This document shows, in pieces, positions 45,926 through 55,775 of a DNA stretch of 64,000 nt. Under the pieces are notes generated by a model. It was not told the DNA's origin. It was given only the letters and a program-made list of their open reading frames with translations, and did no database searches. Origin of the DNA: JBBIWA01 sp037439425 (GTDB lineage Bacteria > Acidobacteriota > Blastocatellia > RBC074). The DNA lies in contig JBBIWA010000015.1 of NCBI GenBank assembly GCA_037439425.1, forward strand, positions 1 through 64,000, in the 5' to 3' direction. The translations under genes and the position numbers were made by a program. Each line of letters starts with the position of its first letter. Position 1 is the stretch's first letter.

Positions 45926-46204
45926 GTGCTCAAGCTGAAGCTGAACGCATGCGCAAATTCAATCCTGGCTCTGAGAAGAATGATGCAACACGACGTAAAG
46001 TACGCAGCTTGCTGTCGAGAGCAGGTCAATCCGGCGTATACCTCGCAAACGTGTCCAACCTGCAGTTTCGCCCACAAAGTGAACCGGCGAGGCGATGCGT
46101 TAGCGAAGCTACCGCCGCAATCTCGCATTAGCGAGGGGAGACAAGCGGTACGAAGTGCGATTAGGTTTGACGACATTTCAGGAAACAGGCGGGAGCTTTC
46201 TTAA
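45926..46204 (+). pseudogene. TnpB (IS200/IS605 OrfB) C-terminal remnant
   Basis: The frame contains VNPAYTSQTCPTCSFAHKVNRR, here cited by its core AYTSQTCPTC at about 46034-46063. It is the RuvC-III-adjacent zinc-ribbon entry of TnpB proteins. Only about 50 residues around this motif are recognisable, and the second CxxC pair and the N-terminal RuvC parts are missing. It is a degraded transposon piece in the 635-base spacer between lolA and the glycosyltransferase gene (45752-46386), which otherwise holds ATCCGCAATCCG-type filler near 45880. Confidence 0.6.
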
Positions 46205-46386
46205 TGCTCCTTTGTCAGTAGCCAGTTGTCCGTCGCCAGTTCTTGCTTGCCTCACGCGGATGTGATAGGAAGACCTTCTGGCGCGGCTTTCCTCTGCCCT
46301 CTCACAAGCAGCGCCTGTGCTCCTGACAATCGATGGCGGACCACTGGCAAAGTAGTACTAACCTGGACCGTCCACAGAGATCGCTT

Positions 46387-47931
46387 CTAAAGTTTCTCTT
46401 CCCGTGCTGCGCTGGGGTCGTAGAGCAACCACTGGTAAAGCCGGCGCGCTATCCACGGCTGAATGATTCGATAACCATAAGCGGGCGGAACAGGGTGAGC
46501 CGCGGGATAACGTCTCTTCCAGGGTGGCGAGCGAAAGATCGCATTCTCCTCCAATGCGCCCGAAGCGCAGCGACACTGAGCAGTATGTTCATCGCATTCA
46601 CATCTATCTAATGCCACACGCGCAAGCCAGATGTGGCCGAGGAGCGGCGAGAACTCTGGCAAGACGTCCTCCACAGCAATAGGCCTCTCCACTATCTGCC
46701 CCGGCTTGGTCAAACTGCCTAGGCGGAGGGTGCCTGTTTGCTCAGGCAGGTAGATCTCTATAATGGTGCTTTCATAGGCAAGTTCGCTGATGGTCACGCC
46801 CAGGAAGTTCACGCCTAGACCGGCAGTGAATAAAGCTATCCCTAGACAGGTCAAAATCCGCAAGCCGGCAACAGCACGAGCAACAGGCATCATCAGCAGC
46901 GGCAGCAACGGCGTCAGGTAACGCGGCCCCCAACTTATGCCGCCTCCCCAATCGAAGAGCTTCGCAGGCAGAAGCGGATACCACAGACAGCTCAGCATCA
47001 CCATCGCCGATTCAGCTTTGTATCTTCTCCTCATCAACCATAGCCCTGCGGGAACAAGCAGCGCGAGAGGGGCATAGAAGAACAATCCTTTGTTGGGACT
47101 CAGCAGCAAGCCATAGAGACCGCTTAGCAGGGGATTAGTGAACAGAGGCGAGTTATAGCCGCTATCCCAGATCGAGCCGAACCGCACCAGGTTGAGCCAG
47201 GCCAAAACCATCAGGCACGCTGCTGGCAGAACAGCAAAACGAAGCAGCGCGAGAAATGTTTCCTGCCTGGGAAAACTATGTCTGCGACACAGAGCTGTGA
47301 GATACAGCGCAAAGGCAGGGAGCATCATCGCGTTGAGAGATTTGGTCAAGACCGCATACGCTGATGCGAAACCGCTTCCCCACAAGTATCTCGTCCGCTG
47401 CTCAGAACCATATCTGATGAGCAGGAGCATGGCCGCAGCCAGACACAGTGCTTGCAGCGCTTCACTCAGATCCATGACCGCAGCAAACCAGGCGAAGGTG
47501 CTGAATGAATAAGCGATGGCTGCCGCCACAGCGGTGATCCGATTGCACCCTACTGACTGGCACAGCGCACAAACGAGCATTGAGGTGAGCGCAGTGAGAA
47601 GAGGATTGAGCAACGACAAGACAACGGCTAGAGTGTGCGCCTCAGCAGTACCGGTGAGTCGGGAGATGAGTAAAGCCGCGCCGACAAAGGGCAGTTCCAG
47701 GATAGGCAGTCCGAGACCATATTTGGCATAAGCGCGCCCATCAATGCCAATCTTCGCACTAGGATGGTCAGCAATGTCTGAGGTGAAAGAGAGATCAATA
47801 GCCAGCGTTCGTTGCGTCAGCAGGCTGCGGCTGGTGGCCAGCATGGCAGTCCCGTCGGAGGTTAAGGGGAACTCCCAACTGGATGAGAGCAAGCAGACCA
47901 GAAAGACAAAAAGACCGAGCAGTAGAAGCAC
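46387..47931 (-). CDS. Polytopic membrane glycosyltransferase-like protein (GT39/ArnT-like)
   Basis: This is a 514-residue protein with about 11 membrane helices and a large first periplasmic loop (SWEFPLTSDGTAMLATSR) that holds an acidic residue, as in GT-C enzymes. LLLSPNKGLFFYAPLALL and WGGGISWGPRYLTPLLPLL are common to lipid-linked-sugar transferases of the GT39/DUF2029 kind. The last 120 residues are a soluble periplasmic domain with a Cys cluster (RCECDEHTAQCRC). The start is a GTG at 47931 without a clear ribosome binding site. Donor and acceptor are unknown. Confidence 0.75.
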   Translation of the reverse strand: MLLLLGLFVFLVCLLSSSWEFPLTSDGTAMLATSRSLLTQRTLAIDLSFTSDIADHPSAKIGIDGRAYAKYGLGLPILELPFVGAALLISRLTGTAEAHTLAVVLSLLNPLLTALTSMLVCALCQSVGCNRITAVAAAIAYSFSTFAWFAAVMDLSEALQALCLAAAMLLLIRYGSEQRTRYLWGSGFASAYAVLTKSLNAMMLPAFALYLTALCRRHSFPRQETFLALLRFAVLPAACLMVLAWLNLVRFGSIWDSGYNSPLFTNPLLSGLYGLLLSPNKGLFFYAPLALLVPAGLWLMRRRYKAESAMVMLSCLWYPLLPAKLFDWGGGISWGPRYLTPLLPLLMMPVARAVAGLRILTCLGIALFTAGLGVNFLGVTISELAYESTIIEIYLPEQTGTLRLGSLTKPGQIVERPIAVEDVLPEFSPLLGHIWLARVALDRCECDEHTAQCRCASGALEENAIFRSPPWKRRYPAAHPVPPAYGYRIIQPWIARRLYQWLLYDPSAAREEKL

Positions 47932-47966
47932 CGGGCGTTTTTTTTCTGCTCGTGAGTATTCAAGGC

Positions 47967-50090
47967 TCAGAAGGGAAATGTCTCGCGTGAAGCCAGATGG
48001 GCCTCGATCTCTTTGCGTGTGCGCCAGACCGGTCGGAGCTGTTTGCGCGCAAACAGCTCCAGCTGATCCGTTTGATGCGGCGAGTTCGGCTGCGATGAGT
48101 TGCCGTAGCCGATAATGGCCATCGCCCGTACTGGCGTGGAAAACTCGATCGCAGCAACATAAGAATCCCCACCCGCAGCTTGAAACTTCCCTTTCTCTGC
48201 TGGTGCATATCCGACATTGCGGAAGATGCCCAACTCACCGGGGCCACCGTTGGCCGGTAAATCAAGCTTCCCTCGGCGCAGTCGGTGCACCTCACCCCAG
48301 GCTACGTCCATCGTGCCGTAGTTCCGCTCCACCTGCGCAGCTGCGGTTTCAAGCGCGGCTACTGCGGCTGCCGGATCGGCTAAACCATCGGGCGTGTTGA
48401 GCGGATCATTCTCGTTCCAGGGTTTGGCAAATGGGCTGCTGCTTCCTGAGCGGCGCAGCAGCTCGCGCGCAAAAGCTTGGAAGAGCACCGCACCGCGGCT
48501 TTCTGCATCGGCCGCGTGATCCCATTTCTCTAGCACGCTCGCCGCTTGCATGGCTTTTTCTTTGCCCGAATTTTTCGTTGCCGGAATCAGATCATCCAGG
48601 AGGCGATCGGCCAGCTCCATGCGCGTTGAATGTTTGTACTGGATCATCTCCTCAAAAGTAATGCTGCTGTCTCCCATCAGCATACGGGCAGAGCGTTGCG
48701 GACGAAACTCCATGCCGCGCGGAGCCATATAAGATGGAAACCTGTTGGGATCGAGCGCCAGTGGGAAGGTCGTCGTCCAGGGCGGATCGTTAGCGTTTTG
48801 CAGCCAGCCCGTCTTGGGATCAAGCACGCGTGGCAGCTCTTCGTAAGGATGAGTCTTAGTCCACAGTGTAGCCGAAGTGTCGCCGGGGACTATCCCGCGC
48901 CAGTTGTAATTCCCTTGAACTCGCACCGGAGTGCGCCCACCGAAAAGATGCATAATGTGCCCGTCGCGATCGGCGTACATGACGGTGAACATGGGGATCT
49001 GCAAGCGCCTGAGCGCCGCTTCAAACTCTTTCAGGTTTTTGGCTCGCGCCATCTCCCACCACTGCTCGCACATGCCGGGTTGATCAATACCGGCGACGCG
49101 CAGCGCGATCGCTTTGCCGTTTTTCTCAGCCACAACAGGACCGTGGATCGAGCGCCGCACGAGCAATTTTTCATCACGCCAGCGGCCATCTTTCTGTTTG
49201 ACTTTGATGGTCTGCTCTTCTGTCTCGAAAGCTTTCACTTTACCGTCCCATTTGTATCCGCCTTCGGCCAAAGTCAATTCATAGAGGTCTTGCCCATCGT
49301 ATGTGTTCACCGTGTGCGACCAGCCCAGATAGTCGTTGAAGGCAATGCCCAGTACAGGAAAGCCAACCAGCGTTGCCCCGTAAGCATCAATCCCCGGCCC
49401 TACCAGTTGCGCTTCGTAGAAGAGATAGAAATCAGCCCAGGGCAGGTGAGGATTCGCAAGCAGCATCGCTCGTTTGCTTGCCGAACGCGATGGGCCAATG
49501 GCCCAGGTGTTGGAACCAGCCTCTGAAGACCAGCGGCTGGTTGCGGCGGCGACAGCTTCTTGCCTGGTGACGAACGAGAAATGGATCACTCGCTGAACGT
49601 GAGCGAGCACGTCAATGCCGGTGACTGGCAAGACGATCTCAACTTCGTCAGCGATCTGATCAGCGTGCGCGCGAGCGTAAGCGGTAATCCCGAGCGCGAA
49701 AGCATCAACATAGCGGCGGAAAGATGGGGTTTGCTGATCGTACCACTCTTGAGCGCGAGCAGGAATTCCATTAGTTCTGACCCAGCGATCAGATGGCAGG
49801 TACTGCTCGCCCCAATATTCCGCACCACGGCCACGCGCCTGACCGTAAAGACGCAGGATCAAATCGCCGTGGCTTTGCGCCTGCGCCCAGCCAAAAGCGT
49901 AAAAGACTTCTTCTTCGCTTTTGGCGAAGATATGCGGCACGCCGTAGCTGTCCCATAGTACTTCAGTGCTGGCCAGCGGGGCTGAAGCAGACGCTCGCGC
50001 TGAAGATTCAGGCAAGTAGTTAATGCTGATGAGTAGAGCCAGAGCCAGCAGGCTCAGAACAAGCGAGAGAAAGTAGATCCTTATCTTCAT
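47967..50090 (-). CDS. Penicillin acylase family protein (N-terminal nucleophile hydrolase)
   Basis: This is a 707-residue periplasmic amidase precursor. Residues 1-25 are a signal peptide, then an alpha chain containing VLWDSYGVPHIFA and AFGWAQAQSHGDL. The beta chain begins at the autocatalytic Ser in EAGSNTWAIGP (about residue 176). NPHLPW and the later Asn/Arg motifs NANDPPW and RMLMGD fit the aculeacin/AHL-acylase branch, so lactone quorum quenching or antibiotic deacylation is possible. The ATG at 50090 has GGGAG upstream. It precedes the membrane glycosyltransferase gene by 35 bases. Confidence 0.9.
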   Translation of the reverse strand: MKIRIYFLSLVLSLLALALLISINYLPESSARASASAPLASTEVLWDSYGVPHIFAKSEEEVFYAFGWAQAQSHGDLILRLYGQARGRGAEYWGEQYLPSDRWVRTNGIPARAQEWYDQQTPSFRRYVDAFALGITAYARAHADQIADEVEIVLPVTGIDVLAHVQRVIHFSFVTRQEAVAAATSRWSSEAGSNTWAIGPSRSASKRAMLLANPHLPWADFYLFYEAQLVGPGIDAYGATLVGFPVLGIAFNDYLGWSHTVNTYDGQDLYELTLAEGGYKWDGKVKAFETEEQTIKVKQKDGRWRDEKLLVRRSIHGPVVAEKNGKAIALRVAGIDQPGMCEQWWEMARAKNLKEFEAALRRLQIPMFTVMYADRDGHIMHLFGGRTPVRVQGNYNWRGIVPGDTSATLWTKTHPYEELPRVLDPKTGWLQNANDPPWTTTFPLALDPNRFPSYMAPRGMEFRPQRSARMLMGDSSITFEEMIQYKHSTRMELADRLLDDLIPATKNSGKEKAMQAASVLEKWDHAADAESRGAVLFQAFARELLRRSGSSSPFAKPWNENDPLNTPDGLADPAAAVAALETAAAQVERNYGTMDVAWGEVHRLRRGKLDLPANGGPGELGIFRNVGYAPAEKGKFQAAGGDSYVAAIEFSTPVRAMAIIGYGNSSQPNSPHQTDQLELFARKQLRPVWRTRKEIEAHLASRETFPF

Positions 50091-50288
50091 CGGTTGCTCC
50101 CTTCCATGACAGCGGTTTTCAGTAGCATGTTCAGGCGAGTGAGTTTGACCGGCGGCTGATGACTGACCGCTGGCAACTGAGGCCACCGTCAAGGCTCTCT
50201 CCCTGTGAACTCAGAGATCTGTTTTCAGTAGTCGGAGCTCAGGAGGCATTAGTCGGCTGAACATCCATTGGGAACCCGTTGCAAGATT

Positions 50289-51113
50289 TCATCTGCCATA
50301 AGCTGGCTGCCTCAGGCGCAGCATTCGCAAAAGCCAGTACGCAGCTATGCCCGCTGCGAGATGCTTCAGCGTATGGCCGCTGACAATCCGACCCAGAGCG
50401 AAAATCTCTTCATCAAAACCTTCGAGAATCTTCGCCAGCACATAGAGTCCGATCACCACGACAAGATCTCCGCCTCTACTATAGCGCGGTGGAAACAGCA
50501 GCGCTATGAGCGGAGTTGCCAGCAGCGGGAAGAATTGCACTGCCACATAAGGCCGCAAATCACCCATACCTCTGACCTCACTCCAGTGCCAGTAGATCAC
50601 ACTGCCAGCTCCCAGCAGGATCAGAGGCAAAAGCAACTGGAGACCAGCCTTTATACTGATGCGCTCAACGATGATCGCCGCGAAGAATGACATAAAGGAC
50701 AGCGTCATCGGCAAGCGGTCCCACACGAGTCTTTCATTGTCAGGCGCCAGGTGATAATAGGCCGAGCCGAAGCACGTCAGCAGGACGCCGAGAAAGAGCA
50801 GAACGTAAGGCCATCGTTCAACTCGCTCGATGAAGGCGCTGCCGGAATTCGATTGCTGCCACAAGAAAAATAATCCTGCTATCCCAACGAGAAGGAAAGG
50901 CGCATTGGAGATGACATCAAGAAAGTTGGGAATGCCAAACAGAGCGCGTTGATCAATGAAACGGTGATAGGCAGGGTCCTGCGGGATCGGCGGCAACGCA
51001 TAGACAGAGATGATCGCGGCCAGGCTGATTCCTGCCAGCAGCCACAGGCGCGCGCGTCGAGAGAGCAGCGCCCGGCTCCTCTTTAATTCCCAGGCTTGGC
51101 CCAAGTGCTTCAT
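50289..51113 (-). CDS. Ceramidase-like (CREST superfamily) membrane hydrolase
   Basis: This is a 274-residue protein with seven hydrophobic helices. IPNFLDVISNAPFLLVG, GSAYYHLAPDN, WDRLPMTLSFMS and a final GHTLKHLAA carry the Ser, Asp and three His that form the zinc site of alkaline ceramidases and related CREST hydrolases. The substrate could be a ceramide or another acyl amide. It is a single gene with 190 bases of TGATGACTGACC-type filler between it and the acylase. Confidence 0.85.
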   Translation of the reverse strand: MKHLGQAWELKRSRALLSRRARLWLLAGISLAAIISVYALPPIPQDPAYHRFIDQRALFGIPNFLDVISNAPFLLVGIAGLFFLWQQSNSGSAFIERVERWPYVLLFLGVLLTCFGSAYYHLAPDNERLVWDRLPMTLSFMSFFAAIIVERISIKAGLQLLLPLILLGAGSVIYWHWSEVRGMGDLRPYVAVQFFPLLATPLIALLFPPRYSRGGDLVVVIGLYVLAKILEGFDEEIFALGRIVSGHTLKHLAAGIAAYWLLRMLRLRQPAYGR

Positions 51114-51310
51114 GACTTATCTGGGTCGGAGAAGCTGGTGCTTGGCGTCCTTAGAAAACCCACTATCCACCTGGTGATAATCTCTTTAGCTGCGGCGCAT
51201 AGCGAGCAAGCAAGGCAGCAGACATTTCTCGATAGTCGCCCGCAATATACCGGAAACGTTCAGCCACGTGATCGCATTCAAGTAGACCAATCTTCATGCT
51301 GGGATGAACA

Positions 51311-51385
51311 TTTGGAATACCGGCTTCAGCCGGTTTTCTCCTTCACCAAGCTAAAACCCTCCTGAAGGTGGTACTCCGAACCTAT
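51311..51385 (+). repeat. 75-base inverted-repeat element overlapping the aldehyde dehydrogenase stop
   Basis: It begins TTTGGAATACCGGCTT and ends GGTACTCCGAACCTAT. The ends are inverted repeats (9 of 11 positions), and ACCGGC/GCCGGT forms an inner hairpin. A second copy lies at 59377-59447 inside a coding gene. The final CTA (51382-51384) is the TAG stop codon of the aldehyde dehydrogenase read on the minus strand. Confidence 0.65.
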
Positions 51386-52779
51386 AAATTGAGGCGCAGA
51401 TGAAAAGATTTGGGTCGCGTAAATGCCTCGTATCCCAACTTTGACAATGTGCAACCACGCCCGGAATCTTTCACGCCCGTCCAGGCCAACGCTGGATCGA
51501 GATAATCGCACCGGTTCATATACCAGGTGCCGGTCTCGATCTGATCGCCGATGCGAATTGCCGCGTCAATGTCGCTCGTCCAGATCGAAGCGGTCAATCC
51601 ATAGACGCTATCATTCATCAACCTGATCGCTTCCTCATCATCCTTCACTGGCATGATACCGATCACTGGCCCGAAACTCTCTTCGGTCATCACGCGCATG
51701 CGATGATCAACATTGACCAGCACCTGCGGAGCCAAATAGGGCGTGCCCTCTTTGTTAGCGGGGAAGAGCGCAGGATCAATCAATGCGCGCGCGCCTTGCT
51801 TTAATGCTTCATTGATCTGGCCGCGCACAAACTCGGCGGCCGCAGCGCGCACCATCGGCCCCAAGGTGGTCGCGGGATCGAGCGGATTGCCCAGCCTGTA
51901 TTGCTTCGTCAAGGCGACAAAGCTCTCGACGAACTCGTCATAAACCTCGCGATGCACATAGATGCGTTCGACCGCGCAGCAGGATTGGCCGGCATTGAAA
52001 TAGACCCCATCCACCAGATTTTCAATCGTCGCTTGAAGCGGGGCGTCGGGACGCACGTAAGCCGGGTCTTTGCCGCCCAACTCAAGACCCGTAGCGATGA
52101 ATCTCTCACTAGCTGCGCGTTGCACAGCGTGGCCGCCTGGTACTGAGCCTGTGAAGGCGACAAAGCCAATGCGCGCATCGCCGATGATCTTTGCTGTATC
52201 GTCGTGCGTGCAGTGCAAGTACTGGAACACTCCGTCAGGTAGGCCTGCTGCTTTGAAGCCTTCCGCGTAACGTTCAGCCACGAGCGGCGTTTGCGCTGAC
52301 GCTTTCAGGATCGCACTGTTGCCCGCCAGAATCGCCGGAACCACTGCGTTGACCGAAGCGAGGTAGGGATAATTCCATGGCGCCAGCACCAGCACCACGC
52401 CGAGCGGCTCGCGGCGAATGAAGCGATGAAACCCCTCTTTCGGCTCAAGGACCATATCGGCCAGTGCGCTCTCGGCGATGCCGGCCATATAGTTGACGCG
52501 CTCCTGAAAGCCGCGGCGGATCTCCATCGGGCTGTGTGCAATGGGCCGCCCAATCTGCCAGGTGAGTTCGCGGCCGATTTCATCAGCATGTGCGAGAAAC
52601 CACGCGACCAGGCGGCGGCAGATAGCCACGCGCTCGGCAACCGGCACGCGCTTCCACTGGACTTGCGCGGCCGTGGCTTTGGCCAGTGTGGCTGCGATCT
52701 GTTCGTTTGAAGCTAGCTTGCGCTCGACGTAGATCGAGCCATCAATCGGACTGATCGTTTGTTGAATTGGTTGGCTCAT
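51382..52779 (-). CDS. Aldehyde dehydrogenase family protein
   Basis: This is a 465-residue NAD(P)-dependent aldehyde oxidiser. Catalytic Cys267 lies in NAGQSCCAVERIYV, general base Glu233 in LELGGKDPAYV, the NAD site in APWNYPYL and FTGSVPGG, and the structural motif EESFGPVIGI is present. It is complete for the family. The substrate is unknown; relatives with this pattern include succinate-semialdehyde-type enzymes. Its stop codon lies in a dispersed inverted-repeat element that abuts the gene. Confidence 0.93.
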   Translation of the reverse strand: MSQPIQQTISPIDGSIYVERKLASNEQIAATLAKATAAQVQWKRVPVAERVAICRRLVAWFLAHADEIGRELTWQIGRPIAHSPMEIRRGFQERVNYMAGIAESALADMVLEPKEGFHRFIRREPLGVVLVLAPWNYPYLASVNAVVPAILAGNSAILKASAQTPLVAERYAEGFKAAGLPDGVFQYLHCTHDDTAKIIGDARIGFVAFTGSVPGGHAVQRAASERFIATGLELGGKDPAYVRPDAPLQATIENLVDGVYFNAGQSCCAVERIYVHREVYDEFVESFVALTKQYRLGNPLDPATTLGPMVRAAAAEFVRGQINEALKQGARALIDPALFPANKEGTPYLAPQVLVNVDHRMRVMTEESFGPVIGIMPVKDDEEAIRLMNDSVYGLTASIWTSDIDAAIRIGDQIETGTWYMNRCDYLDPALAWTGVKDSGRGCTLSKLGYEAFTRPKSFHLRLNL

Positions 52780-52800
52780 AACTTGGGCGTACTTCCCAAC

Positions 52801-54131
52801 TCAACGGCCAATAGCAAATAAGTCGCGCTCGGCACGCACAAAGATCATCCCGCCAGAAATGGCTGGCGTAGCCATCAGCAACTGGCCCATGCGGTTGGTG
52901 CCGAGCAGCTCAAATTTCGGCCCGGCCTTCACCACAAAGATCTCCCCGTCTTCTCTGGGCAGATAGATTCTGCCATCCGAAGCTACTGGCGAAGCACTGA
53001 AACCACTTCCTTGGTGCGGGATCCGCTCATTGTATCTCTCTTCGCCCGTCGCCAGATCGTAACAGGCCAGAATGCCTTGATTTCTCAGGATGTAGAGGTA
53101 GCCCTGATAGACCAGCGGCGTGGGCATATACGGTCCGCTCCTTTGCCGAGACCAGACAACATATTTATTGGCAGTTTGCCCTTCGTTCAGTGTGATCTCA
53201 CCGCTAGCGCCAGCGCGAATGACGAAGATCGGCGCTTCCGGGCGGCGGCCGCTGGCCACCACGATCAGCTCACCTGCAAAGACCGGCGCCGGCGCTGTAA
53301 TCTTGGAACTACCACCCAGCCGCTATAACTCCTTGCCTGTTTCTGGGTCGTAGCCGCGAATGAAGTTCGCCGCGTCGGTGATCAACTCGACGCGGTTTTG
53401 ACCGGGATAGATGGTTGGCGTCAGCTCTTCACGCGGCGTCTTCCAAACCGTGTTGCCCGTCTTGATCTCCACAGCGATCAGAAACGATCCCTGCTGCTGA
53501 TCGCACTGCACGATCACCAGGTCCTTGTAGATAATCGGCGAGCTAGCTGGCCCCCACTTGTAATCTGGCACATCGTAGGCACCCATATTCATCCGGCCCA
53601 GGTCCTTCTTCCACATCAGGCGGCCCTTCAGATCGTAAGCATAAAGCCCTTGCGAGCCGAATAAGGCTACCACGTAGCGGCCATCGGTCGCGGGCGTGGG
53701 GTTGGCGTAGGTGGCTTTGATGTGGCGTTTGTCAAGCGGGACGCCTTCATAGGCGAGTCGCTCCCACAGGACCACAGCCACTCTTCTTGTCAAGGCAGTA
53801 GAGCTTCCACTGATGTGAGGAGCGGTCATCAGATGCATCGCCATCACCGTACAGCCCTGGTTTGAAGCTGGCATTGCTCCGGCTGCTAATAGCAGTGGTG
53901 ACAAACAGCAGCTCGCCCCAGACTACAGGGCTGGAATGGGCTAGCCCTGGAATGCGCCTCTTCCATTTGATGTTCGTCCCTTTCTCGCCATCCCAATGTT
54001 CAGGCAGGTTGCGGACCATCAGCCACACCTGCTGCATATGGCCCACGAAAAGAAGGCCAATGGTCCCGGCCAGCCTGGGCTAAAGCTGGAAGGCTCAGCA
54101 AAAGAAGAGAACCGATCACGCGCCATCGCAT
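52801..54131 (-). pseudogene. PQQ-like beta-propeller protein, decayed
   Basis: It begins with a signal peptide (MRWRVIGSLLLLSLPALA) and WPSFRGPYAAGVADG, the usual start of this secreted propeller family. Near 54018 a one-base shift moves the sequence to LPEHWDGEKGTNIKWK. Near 53785 a second shift moves it to VLWERLAYEGVP. At 53323-53325 a Trp codon has become TAG (ELWRLGG to EL-stop-RLGG), after which the same frame continues to 52801. The propeller blades are otherwise well preserved, so inactivation is recent or partly due to assembly error. It is not the PQQ dehydrogenase at 11.5 kb. Confidence 0.8.
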
Positions 54132-54171
54132 GTTGAAGTACCTCCGGCAAAGAAAGACCGCGGCTCTTACT

Positions 54172-54945
54172 TCACTCAGGGGTGACGTATGCCGCCGTGA
54201 TGCCACCGTCAACGAGAAACGTTGTGCCAGTCACGTAAGACGATTCATCTGAGGCCAGGAACAACGCTGCTTGTGCGATCTCTTTGGCTTCGCCGAATCG
54301 CCCCATCGGAATGTGCACCAGACGACGTTGTCTCTTCTCTTCCGTGTTCAAATAGCTCATCAGCAGTTCGGTGCGCAGTGGCCCTGGACAGAGTGCATTG
54401 ACGCGGATGTTTTCGCGAGCGTGCACGATGGCCAGCTCGCGCGTGAGGGCAAGCACCGCGCCTTTGCTCGCCGTATAGGCGATCTGCGGCGTGGCTGCGC
54501 CCATGACCGCGACGAACGAAGCTGTGTTAATGATCGAACCGCCGCCTGCGCGCCTGAGCGCCGGAATGCCGTACTTGCACCCGAAGAAGACGCCCTTGGC
54601 GTTAATATTCATCGTCAGGTCCCAGATCGCTTCTTCGGTCGCGATGGCATCGTCATCCTCGTGGTGCATAATGCCAGCGTTATTGAAAAGCACATTGAGC
54701 TGGCCAAATTCACGCTCGGCGAAAGCGATCATCCGTTCGCAATCGGCCTGGCGAGAAACATCAGCCTGGCAATAGACCGCGCGCCTGCCCTCAGCCCTGA
54801 TCAACTCGACGGTCTCATTGCCGCCTGCGTCGTTGACGTCAACGACGATGACCGCCGCACCTTCCTGCGCAAACAGCAGCGCCGATTCGCGACCAATGCC
54901 ACTGCCGGCACCGGTGATGAGCGCGACTTTGTTTTGTAATCGCAT
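54172..54945 (-). CDS. Short-chain dehydrogenase/reductase
   Basis: This is a 257-residue classical SDR. The cofactor site reads TGAGSGIG, followed by DVND (acidic residue favouring NAD), NNAG, and the catalytic YTASK. The C-terminus is TGTTFLVDGGITAAY. It resembles glucose 1-dehydrogenase or cyclopentanol-dehydrogenase-type enzymes, but the substrate cannot be told. It is just upstream, on the same strand, of the decayed PQQ-propeller gene. Confidence 0.87.
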   Translation of the reverse strand: MRLQNKVALITGAGSGIGRESALLFAQEGAAVIVVDVNDAGGNETVELIRAEGRRAVYCQADVSRQADCERMIAFAEREFGQLNVLFNNAGIMHHEDDDAIATEEAIWDLTMNINAKGVFFGCKYGIPALRRAGGGSIINTASFVAVMGAATPQIAYTASKGAVLALTRELAIVHARENIRVNALCPGPLRTELLMSYLNTEEKRQRRLVHIPMGRFGEAKEIAQAALFLASDESSYVTGTTFLVDGGITAAYVTPE

Positions 54946-55083
54946 AGTCCAGAGTCCCTACGGAATTAGTCACAGGGTTGGTGGCATAGCTGGGAGGACA
55001 ACCCTTGCCCAGCAGATTATCACGCTGCGGCAGGCTCGCCCTCCAGCCTGCCCTGCTTCAACCCCGAAACGATGTTTTCTGCA

Positions 55084-55137
55084 GCCTGGGTAGGCGCGCG
55101 TATTCAGATTCAGTGTGCGAGAGGCGCGCGCAGCCAG
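55084..55137. repeat. REP-like palindrome 3' of the RAYT gene
   Basis: GCCTGGGTAGGCGCGCG at 55084-55100 and the sequence GAGGCGCGCGCAGCCAGGC at 55120-55138 form an imperfect hairpin with GCCTGG/CCAGGC ends. It abuts the RAYT stop codon. The same CCTGGGTAGGC core recurs at 33345. Confidence 0.6.
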
Positions 55138-55139
55138 GC

Positions 55140-55766
55140 TCAGCGCCAGCGCGCGCTACTCCACGGCCAATCTTCCGGCTTGTCGCATAAGCCTGCTTTG
55201 ACCGGATTGTTCTCGATATACACCACAGCATTTTGATAGTGCCGCTCATTGCGGATATAGCGGTCGAACGGATCGGGCTGCCAAAAACTGCCTGTGCGCT
55301 GCAGCAGCTTGTTGCAGCGATGCGCGGTGAAACTCTCCCACGAGTGCACGAGGCCGCCGACTTTGTAACCGGGCGACGGCGTGAACAGGGTATGCACGTG
55401 ATTCGACATCACGCACCAGGCGTGCAGCGCGTAACGCTCTCCCTCGAAGTACAGCACGGCGTTCTGGACGATCTCAGCTACGCGGTCGTCCTTCATAAAA
55501 CAGCTTCCGTACCCGCGATCCAGGTATTCCTCGATGCGTTTACGCCGTTCGAGGTCAGCAGCTGCCTCCGGCAAATGGCGCAACTCCGCTTCCCAGCTTT
55601 CGAGGACGATTTGCGGCAAGGAATCAAACAGCCGGATGATGACGTGTTGCGTGACGTTCTCGCCGTCAAAATGGGGCGCATAACCGCGCGTGTACCAGCC
55701 ATCCCGCGACGTCCGTTTCGGCACAATGAGGCGTTGGTTGAAGAAGTCTTTTGTGAGTTTGGGCAT
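55140..55766 (-). CDS. REP-associated tyrosine transposase (RAYT, Y1/HUH family)
   Basis: This is a 208-residue single-strand DNA transposase related to IS200 TnpA. The HUH motif is in MSNHVHTLF, and the catalytic Tyr lies in the C-terminal VYIENNPVKAGL. FWQPDPFDRYIRNERHY and the final WPWSSARW are typical of the RAYT subgroup, which mobilises REP palindromes rather than its own ends. The ATG at 55766 has GAGG upstream. REP-like hairpins lie on both sides (55084-55137 and 55776-55804). It appears intact. Confidence 0.9.
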   Translation of the reverse strand: MPKLTKDFFNQRLIVPKRTSRDGWYTRGYAPHFDGENVTQHVIIRLFDSLPQIVLESWEAELRHLPEAAADLERRKRIEEYLDRGYGSCFMKDDRVAEIVQNAVLYFEGERYALHAWCVMSNHVHTLFTPSPGYKVGGLVHSWESFTAHRCNKLLQRTGSFWQPDPFDRYIRNERHYQNAVVYIENNPVKAGLCDKPEDWPWSSARWR

Positions 55767-55775
55767 AGTTACCTC

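Noticed and set aside
51316..51340. Rho-independent terminator (ACCGGC/GCCGGT plus TTTT)
   Set aside because: It is part of a dispersed element also found inside a coding gene, and no plus-strand gene ends here.
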